Positions 12,180-27,996 are shown, counted from the stretch's first letter. The stretch: DNA of 64,000 bases from Symsagittifera roscoffensis (GCF_963678635.1 NW_026971705.1:1-64000); one strand, 5' to 3'. Made by a program: numbers and translations. The notes: generated by a model from the sequence alone, not told the origin.

Positions 12180-12442
12180 TATATCGACCACTTGTGCGAA
12201 TTGTATGACTGCCATTTTAAGTCAATTCGTAGCTGTAACGAACAGATTAATACTCAGAAATATATGATCCCATACATAATGGACGCACAATTTGGTGTTT
12301 GTAGGTCTCTGGAACCCAGAGACAACTCTTTGAACATGTTGAAATTTTGTTGGGCGGTCAGAAAAAAAAGAGCAACGAGAGCGTCCTTCTTGCGGAATCC
12401 ACGTACAATCACAAAAAACACAGTTTGGCCTCGTAATGATGT

Positions 12443-12841
12443 GTGTTTAGGATATCCCGAGATGGCACTTACCAAGACTCGGGAGTTGGTACTTATAGCA
12501 CTGGTTATATAAATTCTAAGACAGGCGAGTATCTCAATTCGAACTCCAGCCCATCTCCACAAACTTTTGTGACAAGCGAATACGCGATCACTGATTTGGA
12601 TAACATTTCTGACACAATGCCGGCCGAATATGCCAACCCAAATTTGAACGATTCCCAGTCTAGTATAAATCCAGTCGAATACCGTAACTCTAATTTGGAT
12701 GGAGATCAGGATGGAAGGCCAGCCGAATATGCCAACCCAAATTTGGACCAAGATCGGTTGGAGGCGAGGACAGAAGACATTCAGACAAACTTCGCGATAT
12801 CGACTCGAAAGCCGAGTCAATTACCAAACGTTGACGAGTAA
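12443..12841 (+). CDS. Probable last exon of a host gene: tail with five Tyr-x-Asn motifs
   Basis: Open segment of about 130 codons ending in TAA-type stop at 12,841. A possible acceptor (GTGTTTAG) ends at about 12,451, so the ATG at 12,443 may not be the true start. The peptide has no predicted membrane segment and is acidic and Asn/Ser-rich. It holds five Tyr-x-Asn motifs: GYINS, EYLNS, EYANP, EYRNS, EYANP. The last three sit in an internal repeat of about 25-33 residues (PAEYANPNL...). Phospho-Tyr-x-Asn is the known binding motif for Grb2-type SH2 domains, so a receptor or adaptor tail is a reasonable inference. No kinase or receptor domain lies nearby. It may be a decayed gene. Confidence 0.42.
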   Translation: MFRISRDGTYQDSGVGTYSTGYINSKTGEYLNSNSSPSPQTFVTSEYAITDLDNISDTMPAEYANPNLNDSQSSINPVEYRNSNLDGDQDGRPAEYANPNLDQDRLEARTEDIQTNFAISTRKPSQLPNVDE

Positions 12842-13614
12842 CAACGAGCTGAGAACCAATAAGAACCTGAAAACTTTTATAATTGAATTTGTGCTTAAAA
12901 CTAAATGTTACCCAGCAAAATAACGAATGTATAGTTTTTTAGTAGAACTAAACAATCAATGATTCAAGGGTCATAACTCGAGTGTGGGCTTATTAAATTG
13001 TAAATTTTGAAAAAGTTTATTAATCGTTTGCGAAACACTAACTTAGCTTCTTTTCTTTATTTGTAATAAAAACTTTAAGATGCAATTTTTCTTCATAGCG
13101 CGCTTACAATCATCCGTTTAAAAGTTCAACCCCATATTCCGGTGTGGGTAACCCGTAAAGGCCGACATATTTGCGGAAAAGTCCAATCCGATTTTTTCAA
13201 ACAAATTTATTTTCTGTAAGCCGCAGATGCATCAAAAATTTATGCCTTGTCTTCAGTAGTATCATTTATTCTGATTTTAAACTGACTTATTGTTAGAAAA
13301 ATAAATATGAAACGAAAATTGCGCATGGTCTGTTTTAATTGCAATTTTAACTTCCTCAAAAAAAGTCCGTAGGCTTTGTGGTCTTTTCGCAAAACTCTTA
13401 ACACATTCTTCTTTTAAAGATCTTTAGTCTTGATTTGAATGCGAAACTTGATTTGATTTTTTTTTGCTTTTTTTGCAATGTAAGGCAAAAAAATTACCAT
13501 AGCTTGTGGTCTATCAAACTTTGTAGCATCCATCTGAGCAAACTTGCAAACTTTGATGCCATCAAAAGACAAAAGAACTGAATTGAATGAAATTCTGACG
13601 CAAAGACGACAGCT
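12842..13614. other. Non-coding stretch
   Basis: AT-rich, no gene recognised. It contains plausible polyadenylation sequences (AATAAA-like) soon after the Tyr-rich exon. Confidence 0.5.
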
Positions 13615-13765
13615 AAAATTGCCAGCACCAACTTGAACGAGTCCCAATTTAGTAAAAATCCGTTACTCTAACTCTCAGCTCGACGGAGATGATGATAAAA
13701 AGCCGGCCGATTAGACCAATCCAAATTTGGACCAACGTCAGCTAGACGCGAGGCGTTGAGAGGTA
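13615..13765 (+). pseudogene. Decayed copy of the Tyr-x-Asn tail
   Basis: About 150 bp aligns with 12,615-12,766 at roughly three bases in four: CCAACTTGAACGAGTCCCA matches CAAATTTGAACGATTCCCA, and GCCGGCCGATTAGACCAAT matches GCCAGCCGAATATGCCAAC. The reading frame has stops and small indels, so it is a pseudogene fragment of the segment 1 kb upstream, probably from a local tandem duplication. Confidence 0.65.
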
Positions 13766-18069
<4,304 letters not shown>

Positions 18070-20975
18070 TAATCTCGGCCAAACTGGAAATCATTACTTG
18101 GTGGCAAAAATGGAAGATGCAGTACCTCAAAGTTCCAATATCTCCAGAAATTTGCAAAGATATGGGTTTTGGGATGTGCGTCCTGGTAGCTACGTGAGGC
18201 TGAGATGCCGTTCGTTTCCCACCGCGGGAGACATCGAGTCAAACCCCGGGTCCAGTGTCCTGTGCAGTTGCCCTCACTGTAACACGAGTGTTGGAAGGGA
18301 CGCGATCAAGTGGGCTGAAGTCTCCAATCAATTGGTTTCATCGGACCTGCCTTGGGATTACCGAAAGAGAGCTGACCAGCTGGGCTACCTGGAGGTGGCA
18401 TTGTGGAAGTGAGGAAAGAAGAAATCCCACTTCGCCGGGTTTCCTGCAACTCGCAGGATGAAGCCCACAAACAAGTCAGGCAACATTCTTCAGCTGAACA
18501 TCAACGGCTGGAGCGGAAGGAAAACTGCATTGAACAGCTCCTCTCAGTAACAGAAGCACTGAATGTCTTGCTGCAAAAGACGAATCTTACAAAGAAGAGC
18601 GAGATACCCAGCTGAAAAGATCGCAGCCTTCACAGAAGAAATAAAAACTCAACGCACTGACTCCAATCCATGTCTTTATGGAGGAGTCCCCATCTTATCT
18701 CGAATGACGTCACCGTGTTCAGAGTCCTCGGACAGCTTCCCCTCCCCGACGAGGCTACTTAGGAAATTGAAGCTCGGTAAGAAGTCGCTGGAAATCTGGA
18801 ACCCCTGCAGACCTCCCGCTTTAGAATACACAGACGCCGAGCTCCCTGTTGAGTCCTGGCCTTCCGGAGAAGATATCATCCTCGGTGAGGACATTAACTG
18901 CCTTGACATTTTGGACCAGTTTGTCAAAGCAAACACTCTGGACGCCACCCTTGACGAATGGCTACCGGATAACCGAATAGAAATTCCCCGACTAGACACT
19001 CTTGTCAAGGTGCGCCATCTTGCCCAGATGTTTCCATAGTGGTTGCAACAACGCGCAGATACTTAAGTGCACAACTTTGGATTCAAAAGATTCATATTAT
19101 CTCCCGATCTTGATCAGCTCAGACCAGAACCTGGAAACTCATTCGGTGGAAAGATTGAGCTTCAGGGCGACCGACTGGGACTTCTTCAAAAGCACCTGCG
19201 CCGAACTGTTTGGTGTAGACCGGCCAAAACAGTTTCTCTAGAAGGGCAACAAACATTTCGTCAAGCTCGTTCTGGGAGCTACAAAAAACCGCTACGATCA
19301 AGACTAGAAAAAACTGCAAGCTGTAATGAAACGCTGCAATGAAGCTCTTTCGGCGGCACGTGAAGAAACCGGGAACAGCGACAAAGCAGAAGCTTCAAGC
19401 TCGCATGCACCCGCTTGCATCAAACCATCCAAAGTGAGAGGACGAGAAGATCAGAACCTAGAGAGATTACATGAGCACTCTAAGCCCGAAAAAGCCCACC
19501 ACCAAAGTCTGGAACAGCCTCCACAACATGGATAGTCGCAGTAAATCCTCTCTCCCAAACATGCCCGCATCCTCAACGCCAATAGTAAAATTTTTCAGCA
19601 AGGAAATCGACAAACCTGAAGATGCTATTCAACAGTACGCATTAATTAGAAAAGTTAAGATCAACCGAGAAGATTCCTCCGCCGCCTAGCAGACAAACAG
19701 AAAAAGACAATTACAAGTTCAATGATGAGTTCAGCGCTCACGAATTGGACATGGCTCTACTCAAGCTCAGGAGCAGGACTTGCGGCCATGAAATTATCCA
19801 ACCGTTCTCTCTGAAGAGGCTCCACGATCTCGCCCGCTCCTGCCTGTTAGCAATGTACAACAGGAATTGGACGGAAGCCCGCGTTCCTCGTATTGGAGGA
19901 TAGCGCGCACAGTTATCATCTTGAAAAAGATAAATTTTGACAAAGAATGTTGATCCAAGCAATATAAGCAGTTACAAACCGATGTCTCTGTTTCTCTGAT
20001 GTTTTCAAGGTGCTGGAGACTGTGATCAACAAAAGGCTGAAAGATTGCTCTCAGCAGAACAATATTGTTCCGGAAGAGCAGTCCGCAATCTAGCCTCACG
20101 CTCAACGTTGTGCTGAACTGCAAACATTAGTCAGCCAGCCTATGACCACCTGATTAATTAAGATCATTCATGCACGAGAGAAAGAACCAACATACGAGCT
20201 GTACAGCTCTGCACGGCGAACAGCTGTTGTGCCCCTGCTTATGAACTACATGCAATTTTTTAAGCTGATTTTCTGGGCTGGGTATAATTGCCTTGCCCTC
20301 AAGCAACGAGCACGGATCATGGTGGGCCTCGAACGTTCGACCTTTCGGTTGATAGGCGGAGACGTAACCACTTCACAACCGCTCGTCGTGGTGAGCTTTA
20401 AAGCAGCCTTTGAGAAAGCCTGCCTTCTCCGCAAGTTAGCCACCTTCGGGTTACCTAGCCATTCTTTAAATTGCCTCCGATTCTGGCTTGCCGAACGCTG
20501 AGCGACACTCAGATGTAAATGTGCCCTGAGCAGATGCAGAGTGTTCTCCCAGGGAGTGCCACACACGCTAGTTTTTTGCTTTGCTTCAGTTGGACACTCA
20601 ACTCTTTTTTACCGCGAAGACTGACCGGCCATCAGCCATGAAGAAGTTCAAGAGTCGCTTAGAGATCATGAGTGTCCTCAGCCGAAAATCATCCGGTCTC
20701 TCAGCTCCGATGTACAAACACTGTATAAAGGTTATGTCAGATCAGGCGTTTTATAAGCGGCAGGGGTGTGGTACTTTTTCATCGCCGACACTAACAGCAT
20801 GAAACTCGATAATGTCAACAATTCCGCCACGAGGATTATTGCAGGTCTGCCCGGTGGTTCATTTTCCATTGCTATTTGCACGGAAGCCGGAACACCTGCT
20901 GTCAAGTTGGTTGTCGAAGTTAAAAGTGAGTTTCACTTCAAAAAAACACCACCTTCATTGCATCATGACATCTAG
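18070..20975 (+). mobile_element. Degenerate LINE (CR1/Jockey-like) with 2A-like motif, PHD finger, endonuclease and RT
   Basis: A non-LTR retrotransposon relic. The first ATG at 18,110 opens a frame with GDIESNPG (18,227-18,250), a 2A-like peptide motif of the kind known in some LINEs. Cys pairs then appear (CSCPHC), and after a frame change the rest of a PHD finger (NWFHRTCLGITE, about 18,330). The apurinic-type endonuclease starts near 18,485 (ILQLNINGWSG). RT remnants follow: LAMYNRNW (about 19,850), KVLETVINKRL (about 20,010), FEKACLLRKLATFGLPS (about 20,410) and FSQGVPH (about 20,545). The C-terminal LINE pattern (RIIAGLPGG, EAGTPAVKL) ends near 20,945. Many stops and frameshifts; the YADD motif is not seen. 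From 20,427 on it lies in the duplicated block. Confidence 0.75.
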
Positions 20976-21672
20976 AAGTTTCAGACCCAGATTAAATTTG
21001 AGAGGCGAGTTGATTTCCGAGATTACTGAAGATCGAGAAGCAACTTTGTCAATTCAAAAACCCCAACAAACGACACTTTTAACCAGCTGTTCAGACGACG
21101 GTCGACACAAGACAAGAAAACCTCTACCTGAAGCAAGCCAATCAGAACCCTTTCCACGCATGGTGCACCAACGGCAAAATGAAGGAAGAGCGGCAATGAA
21201 GATTTTGAAAAAGGCAGGGGTTCAAAAACTTAAGACTCAATCGCTCAAAATTTTTTTTGATGACAATGAATTTTTATGGCAAATTTTTAATTTTCGTCTA
21301 AATGGGCGTCTCTTAAGTATTGTAGGTTTAGTGGGCGCTCGGTAAATTTATAAAGATTTTTTAATGCTTGTACTTGCGTTTCTCGACTTTTATTGCAATA
21401 ATGAATGTACCAGTTGATAGAAAAGGTTCAATTTCATCATTTAACCATATTTAATTTTAAATGTCATGTTTGTTTTCATGAGAAAAAAAATCATTTTTTA
21501 AAAATCTTTTTCAGTTGTTTCCTACTCATTTTTCGTTCGCTTGCAATCCTGTTCTTTCGTAAATCGCAAAAGATGTGAAGCTCCACTATGGCTCTGTAGA
21601 TAAGCTGTAGATGTCGAATAAGCTATTCGTCGAAGATGCGAGCCATGGAAAGTGTAGACCGTGTTTCAGCGG
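20976..21672. other. Spacer between LINE and minus-strand LTR element
   Basis: No gene recognised. An open frame at 20,812-21,345 overlaps the LINE tail in another frame and has no familiar motif. AT-rich after 21,200. The same stretch recurs at 42,450-43,146. Confidence 0.45.
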
Positions 21673-22687
21673 TGTAACATTTGCCGGGAAGTACATATCG
21701 ACTGAAAATAAAGCTAGGTTGTAAAACGACTGGCTAGCGTCTTAGCACAGCTCTACATGTTTTTAACCGTCTCTGCATTGAGCTCGCTATTTTCGCAGGT
21801 AAATAATTTAATTTGAGCCTTCTGGCCGAAGCTGGAAACACTAACGTTTTTGACGACCCGATGTTAAAAGAGCCACAAAAGGAACTGGCTTCGTTGTGTG
21901 GCTCTTTTAACATCGGGTCGTCAAAAACGTTAGTGTTTCCGGCTTCGGCCAGAAGGCTCAGATTAACTTAGTTACCTGCGAAAATAGTGAGCTCATGGCT
22001 GGGTCTCAGTAATACCAGACCACGAGGTCACTCCTAAAAACAGGGCTACTAATTATTTATTATTTTACTACTTTTTTTTGTTCAGTAGATAAAAATTATC
22101 ATTCCCATCGGAGATGGATCAAACCTTTCCCTCAAATCCTAGCTTCTCATACTCTGAAAATGAATTTGATGTTAATTAAATTCAACTCAGGACATTCGGG
22201 GAAGCTAAAAGTTATTAAAATAAAGAGTTACATTTCTCTCCCGAGACCCTTCCGGATTCTTGAATCCGGACGAACAACAGTATTGTCTCTTTCCGGAAGG
22301 CTGGTCACGTCGTCCTAACACTTTTTCTGGTTCTCGGAAGTTGCTTCGTAACGATTGTAGCGGCACAATCGTTACAACTCGGAATGGTTTTCAATCACTC
22401 TAATATTTGTTTTTCTCGTATTTTTTCTCGCCTTGTCTCTCCACGAATATCGTTATTATGTTTTTTGCAGTTTCAGTTTTCGCGAAAAATAAAACTGCTA
22501 CGTGTCTTTCACGCCCAAACCAAAGATTTAAAAATTAGCATGTCAGGCCAAATTAACCATTCCTGATTCGTTTAATCGTCCAATTAGCACCACTAACTCA
22601 TCAAAACCGCCAATCTTCCCACTCATATGCCACAATAAAAATTCGACTTCAAAATGCATTTTGAAGGCATTATAGTCGAATGTCACA
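21673..22687 (-). repeat. 3' LTR of the minus-strand element
   Basis: About 1,015 bp, matching 27,125-27,996 along most of its length, for example GTAAAACGACTGGCTAGCGT against GTAAAACGACTGACTAGCGT. It is longer than its partner mainly because of an internal inverted duplication (see the hairpin entry). Confidence 0.72.
21779..21995. repeat. Long hairpin inside the LTR: 99-bp arms, 19-nt loop
   Basis: Arms 21,779-21,877 and 21,897-21,995 are near-perfect reverse complements; the inner 60 or so bases are almost exact (AACGTTTTTGACGACCCGAT and its complement). The partner LTR has only one arm. The structure recurs at 43,253-43,469 in block copy B. Confidence 0.9.
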
Positions 22688-23772
22688 TACTCCCCGGACA
22701 GCCCTGTCAATGTCCTCATTGAGTCTCGCAATATTCATCAAAATGGTACAGTGCCATCGAACAGAGTTTACAAAATACATGAAATCACTTTTATCCACAT
22801 CACAGCGACTCACCGCAGAATATAAATGGCATCATACTACACTGCTATAGCCTTCCAATTTTTTTCACTGATCTGCATTTTCAAGGATATGACTTAAGAT
22901 AAAACATCTTTTCTGACTTTTAATGCCAATGTCTTGATTTAAAACTTTTTTCTTATGTTTAAAAAGTGTTGGGACGCAGGATGGTCCAGCCACCCAACAA
23001 ACTAAAATTATCCTTCTATGCTTCTTCCTTCGGAAATTCAGTTGTTATTGGTCCAGAATGTTAATATTAAGGAACTTGGTGGCTAGAAGGAACAATGAAA
23101 TAATCTCCCTCTTCAACAAATTACCCAAGCACTTCATATCACCACAAAGTTGGTTCATATCAGTCGTCTTAGTTTTTTAAATACAATCATGCAGGCTAGA
23201 ATGTTTGATACACTCTTTTCTCAAGCCTCTCTAGATAAATGGTAAGTGTCTGTAAAGCCATTAACTAAAATTAAAATGCAAATATATAAATGCAACAAAT
23301 TCCTAAATTCAAAAATCAACTAAAAATTTTCTTTCATTCAGTTTAAATTGCAAGCTTAGTTGCTTAGTTTCTCGTTTGAGTTTTTCTCACATAAACAATT
23401 CTGAGTTTTAACATCTTCTCCTTCGTTGCTTCTTTGTTCACTTCCTTGTTCACTTCTTTCTTTTCTTTTGTGTTTTCGTCGTTTAGAAGTTCTAAGACTT
23501 CTAATTTCTTCTAATTTTTCTCTTTTTTGCATCTTGTTTTCCGGTCAATTGTCAATGTTCCTTCTCCTCCTGCTGCGACATTGGTTCCGCACTTTCAGTT
23601 TCAGTGTCTTGCATCACGTCGGTGGCTATTCCTACGCTGTTGGAGGCAGTGCTTCAACACTTCTGCTCTTCTACCCTTTGTTTGCAACAAGGTAGAGGAT
23701 CTACGCTCGTCTCCTTGTTTCTGCAGAAGCTGTTGTGGAGGCACAACGTCACGTTTCTTTCTAGGTCTTCCT

Positions 23773-25183
23773 TCAACATTTCTTATCTTTCTCTCCTGTC
23801 GGTGTTAAAGTTCTCGTGCTCATCGGAACGATGCAGACGGTCAGTATCGCGCACTTGAACTTCTGCCAGATAGTGGTAAATAGGCATACCATCATTAATT
23901 CCCATTGAGCTTCCTCCTCATCCGAGCTCCTGGACACAATATTCGTGCCTATTAAGATCAATATATTCGGAATTCTCCTTGGGTTTATCAGTTCCACCAT
24001 TCGATGTAGCTGGACTATCGTGGCGCCTCCAAAGGCCATCACTGTGGTGATCCACGAGGTCCTCAAGTTCTGTAGAACTCTCACCAAACTGTCGCCCAGT
24101 ACTAAATGTGATGTCCCGAGTGGCGTTTGCTGCATGTTTACTGCTGGACTCCAAGTCGATCGATTGAAACATGCTCGCATGTCCGTGTCTGGAACTCCAG
24201 TAAAGTTTTTCTTCACCTGGTTGTTTTTCTGTACATCAAACACTCGGGACACTTTTTTCATTGGATTCTTCCTTATCTTCCTGTCCGGGACTTTAGAGGT
24301 CGTCTTTGTCGGTCTCGTTGTGGTGTCAGCTCCCGTTCTCCATATCTTTTCTTGGGAGAGCTCCATTCTGCCTGTATAGTCAATCGTTCCATAGGGTGAA
24401 ATCACCCCGGAACCTGGCGCACTCCTGTTAGCTACAAGTCGTCCAGCCGTTTCTATCAGCTTTTGCACCGTCTGTTCCACGACTGGGTCACCTAGGGTTT
24501 CACTCGGGTCCGGGATTGTTACCCTGCCTGCTGCTGTCGGAACTCGTACTTCTGTCGTTTGACTAAGTTCGCAAGGCGTTAGAAGCTCCATCGGGGACTG
24601 CCCACGAGAAACATCCCTTGCGGGTATTGTTCTTTCCACTGCTGTCTTCCGATCGCTCCTTATAATCTCGCCTCAAACGTTCTATTTCCTCGCCCTGCTT
24701 CTTATTGCAATCCTCAAACAGTCTTTTCAATATATCTCTCTTCTTCCTCACTGAGCAAAGTCTTGGTCACTCGATCCAATTCTCTCTTCGTTTCACTTAG
24801 CTCTTGTAGATCTTGCATCGTCTCGTTCGTTTGGACTTCCTCTTCTACTCTCACCCTCTTTGGTGGCACAGCTGCTCTCAGTTGGGAACTAGACAAGGCT
24901 GCCTCGCTGTTCATCTCCTGATGCATCCTTCTCAATCCAGGCAGAGGGTTAGTTGGGAGAGGCATCTCACGCGGTTGATGGGTCCTGGAATTTCCCAATC
25001 CAGGCTCGTTCGCCAAGTCACTTCCTGAGAGAGTTCCCCGTTTCTCCACCTCGTTACCCTCATGTTTGGGCGGTCTAGTACTCCTTGTTGTCCAAATACT
25101 GCCATCAGTAAGACTTCCGTGGGGCGGTCCCCACGATTATCGTGCACTAAGATGTTTGTCAAGGCGACCAGCAACATGACCAC
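23773..25183 (-). pseudogene. Relict third gene (coiled coil plus SGNH hydrolase-like) of the minus-strand element
   Basis: Reads as a diverged relative of the gene at 40,388. The N-terminal part shares the ML...LTEV-type segment and an FDLARNPGLSN-like block (here SDLANEPGLGN) followed by a Pro-rich LPTNPLP. A coiled-coil-like region comes next (KRELDRVTKTLLSEEEER). The C-terminal part has the SGNH blocks LVLGDSLVRVL (block I) and LILIGTN (block III). SGNH proteins are esterases or lipases acting through a Ser in block I. It lies inside the antisense LTR element and repeats at 45,247-46,657. Part of a broken fossil. Confidence 0.68.
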
Positions 25184-27124
25184 CTTTTGGTTCTCCAGAG
25201 CGAGAGGACCCAGAGGTGCTCAATTGGTAAAAATAGGACCCCTCCTGATTGGCAAACCCCTCCGTGTTTGTAAAAATAACTTTTCCGGGGCGTTTAAAAA
25301 TCACACTTGAGACCCTTCCTGATACGGTCACCGAGTCTTTAATGCTATATGAACTAACTAAGAAGGGTGCATTCCGGCCCTAGACCCTTCCGGATTGAAG
25401 GAAGCTGCTTTTTTGACTATTCTCCTTAACTGTGAAGGGTCTTAAAACTAGCTTAGTTTTAACTCGACTAAAGTTTTCTGGGTTCCCTAGCACCCAATTT
25501 TGGTCGAGAACAGCGTAAAATTGCCTTAATCAACCGTTACTACCCTTTAGGAGGGGTAAAAGTGCTTTCCAAAAAAAAAATTGCGCAAAACGTGAAGGGT
25601 CAACCTTCACAAACTGGTAATTTTGCTAAAAACAACCTGAAAGATTTTCTATGCTTGCTTTTTCTAATAATTGGAGGCTTTTTGAGTAAGCTCACCTAAT
25701 TTTCGATCTAATGGTTCCAAGATCAACTGGATCTGTCCAGTAGTTCCAAAGTTATTAGACAAAACTAAGGTTCATAAATTTTCTCACTTATAGGTTCCGC
25801 CTACCTTTTTTTCGCAATTCTTGTCTGATTGACCTGAAAATTATTGATCCGAGCTCAAAAGGCTTATACTTTTCTAGTTCAATGCAAAAACCCCGGTCAA
25901 AAACGTTCCAGCTGAAAAACCTTGCCAAAAACAATGCTATTTGGACCCTTCCGGATTGACCAAGACTAAAAATCAAACAAGTTAAGATCAATTTCTCTGG
26001 GACCCGAAAGGTTATTGCAAACGGGTTTCAAAACCTGTCGATTCACTAGTGAACAATGTCCAAACAACACTTTTTACTGTTCTAATGCAAAAACTTCAAA
26101 AAAAAAATTTTTGTAGCGTTTAGTTTCTTTAAAAATCAAGTAAAATTCGTTTTCGGTTCCCAAATAGTTCCAACCACTTCCGAAATAAAATTAACCGGTT
26201 CCACTAAGTATACTGGTACAGTTACAATGTAACTCACTAATTTAGGGCTTTTTTTCCGTTTCATAAAATATCAATATCTCAAAAATCGCGATTTGTGGCT
26301 GTATAAATAGTAATACTAGTAATATTATACCCCTCCGGGTTTATTCAATATCCGAATTAAGGAGATGCTTAACTCGGAAATTGGCAACTAGGTGGAGGCT
26401 CACTTCAGTGCAGTCACTGTCGAGCCCCCCATAGATTGATACTTTAATTTTTGTACCAAAAGGGATACAAAACTTAATACCGATACGCAACAGTCGATTG
26501 TAGTTGTCCTTGAGATCCTTCCTGCTACTCCGTGCACTGCTTGCCGGATCAGTCTTCCGTTCTCTTCCTAAGACCTTTCCGGATTGAGCGCAAATTAGCA
26601 TTAACGTGCTAAAATATTCAAACAACCCTACAATACAAGCACCAGAAATGGGCCACAATTTCAATCGTAACAATCGTCTTTGATAAAAATGCCTGTAACA
26701 ACGATATATCAAACAACAACAAACGGGAAGGTTGGATCACATTTTGTCTGGGGGATGATTTCTACTGATTTTATATTTTTATTGATTTTGTTTTCGTTTT
26801 TTTATATGTTTTTTGTTTTTTCTTACGTACTATACTACTTTTTTTTGGTTTCTTGGATATCGTTGAGTGTTTTTGCTTATATATCACTCAGGGAACGACG
26901 GACCGTGAATCCCCCCGACCTTCCTGATACGTGAATTTTTGGTCTTAATTAGGTTAAAAGCTAGCTTCGGGAATCCGGAAGGCTTCCGCATTCCAAATTA
27001 CCCTTTCGCCCCTGTAATAAGGGCCTTATTTGGAGCATCCACTCGGCTCGGAGTGCTCGTTGGCGGTTCTGCCGGTCTTGATGCTAAAAAAGAATAACAC
27101 CCAGGAGCGCCATAAAAGGATCTA
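25184..27124. other. Interior of minus-strand LTR element without recognised gene
   Basis: No domain recognised on either strand. A minus-strand open frame at 26,341-26,712 has no familiar motif. The words ACCCTTCCGGATT or close variants recur here (25,384, 25,945, 26,573) and in both LTRs (22,246 and 27,555). The primer-binding-like site occupies 27,096-27,112. The same sequence is at 46,658-48,598. Confidence 0.5.
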
Positions 27125-27996
27125 TGTAACATTCGTTCGGAAGTACAAATTGACAGAAAACTAAGCTATGTTGTAAAACGACTGACTAGCGTCTGAACGC
27201 CGCTCTACATGTTTTCCACCGTCTCTGCCAAAACCGGTACTTTGTCAAAATTAAAAGACAAAAACGTTACTGTTTCCGGCTTCGGCCAGAACGCTCAGAA
27301 TAATTTAATTACATGCGAAAATAGTGAGCTCATGGCTGGGTCTCAGTATCCCCAGACAACGAGATCACTCCTAATTACTATTGTTTTTGTTGAGTAGATG
27401 AAAAACATCATTACCATCGGAGATGGATGAACCCTTTCCCTCAACTCCTAGCTTCTCATACTCTGAAAATGAGTTTGATGTTAATTAAATTCAACTCAGG
27501 ATATACCGGGATGCTAAAAGTTATTAAAATAAAGAGTTACAGTTCTCTCCCGAGACCCTTCTGGATTCTTGAATCTTGACGAAGAACAGTCTTGTCTCTT
27601 TCCGGAAGGCTGGTCACGTCGTCCCAACACCTTTCCTGGTTCTCGGAAGTTGCTTTGTAACGATTGCAGCGGCACAATCGTTACAACTCGGATTGGTTGT
27701 CAATCACTGTAATATTCGTTTCTCTCGTATTTAATTCTCGTTTTGTCTCTCTCCACGAATATCGTTTTGTTTTTCGCAGTTTCAGTTGTCGCGGAAAAAA
27801 AAGGTGCCACATGTCTTTCACGCCCAAATCAAAAATTTAGAAATTAGCATGTCAGGCCATATTAACCATTCCTGATTCGTTCAATCGTCCAATTAGCACC
27901 ACTAACTCATCAAAACCGCCAATCTTCCAACTCAGATGCCACAATAAAAATTCGAATTCGAAATGATTTTTGAAGACATACTGGTCGAATGTCACA
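27125..27996 (-). repeat. 5' LTR of the minus-strand element
   Basis: About 872 bp. The plus-strand edges are TGTAACATTCG on the left and CGAATGTCACA on the right, forming the terminal inverted repeat. It matches 21,673-22,687 but lacks the foldback arm. Confidence 0.72.

Larger units (their letters stand above)
21673..27996 (-). mobile_element. Old minus-strand LTR element with two LTRs, broken
   Basis: Two direct repeats, 21,673-22,687 and 27,125-27,996, flank 4.4 kb. On the minus strand each LTR starts TGTGACATTCGA or a near variant and the right-hand one ends CGAATGTTACA, giving TG...CA ends that are inverted repeats of each other. Twelve bases inside the 5' LTR (right side) lies TGGCGCTCCTGGGTGTT, a primer-binding-like site shared with the plus-strand Gypsy copies. 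Inside, a relative of the Gypsy third gene is recognisable (23,773-25,183); gag-pol is not. The LTRs differ by many substitutions and indels, so it is much older than the plus-strand copies. Broken, many breaks. No clean target duplication (AGCGG versus CGAAG). Confidence 0.72.

Noticed and set aside
12254-12820. Minus-strand frame of 188 codons with repeated QIWVGIFG
   Set aside because: Antisense of the Tyr-x-Asn repeat; the plus strand has the more plausible composition and splice signals.
20812-21345. Plus-strand frame of 177 codons after the LINE
   Set aside because: Overlaps the LINE tail in a different frame, no familiar motif, recurs only because the block is duplicated.
23945-24379. 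Plus-strand frames with hydrophobic stretches in the block
   Set aside because: They lie opposite the SGNH-like relict, whose motifs are specific; the hydrophobic look comes from the antisense.
26341-26712. Minus-strand frame of 123 codons inside the antisense LTR element
   Set aside because: Possibly a gag remnant by position, but no knuckle or other gag mark is visible, so no product was assigned.
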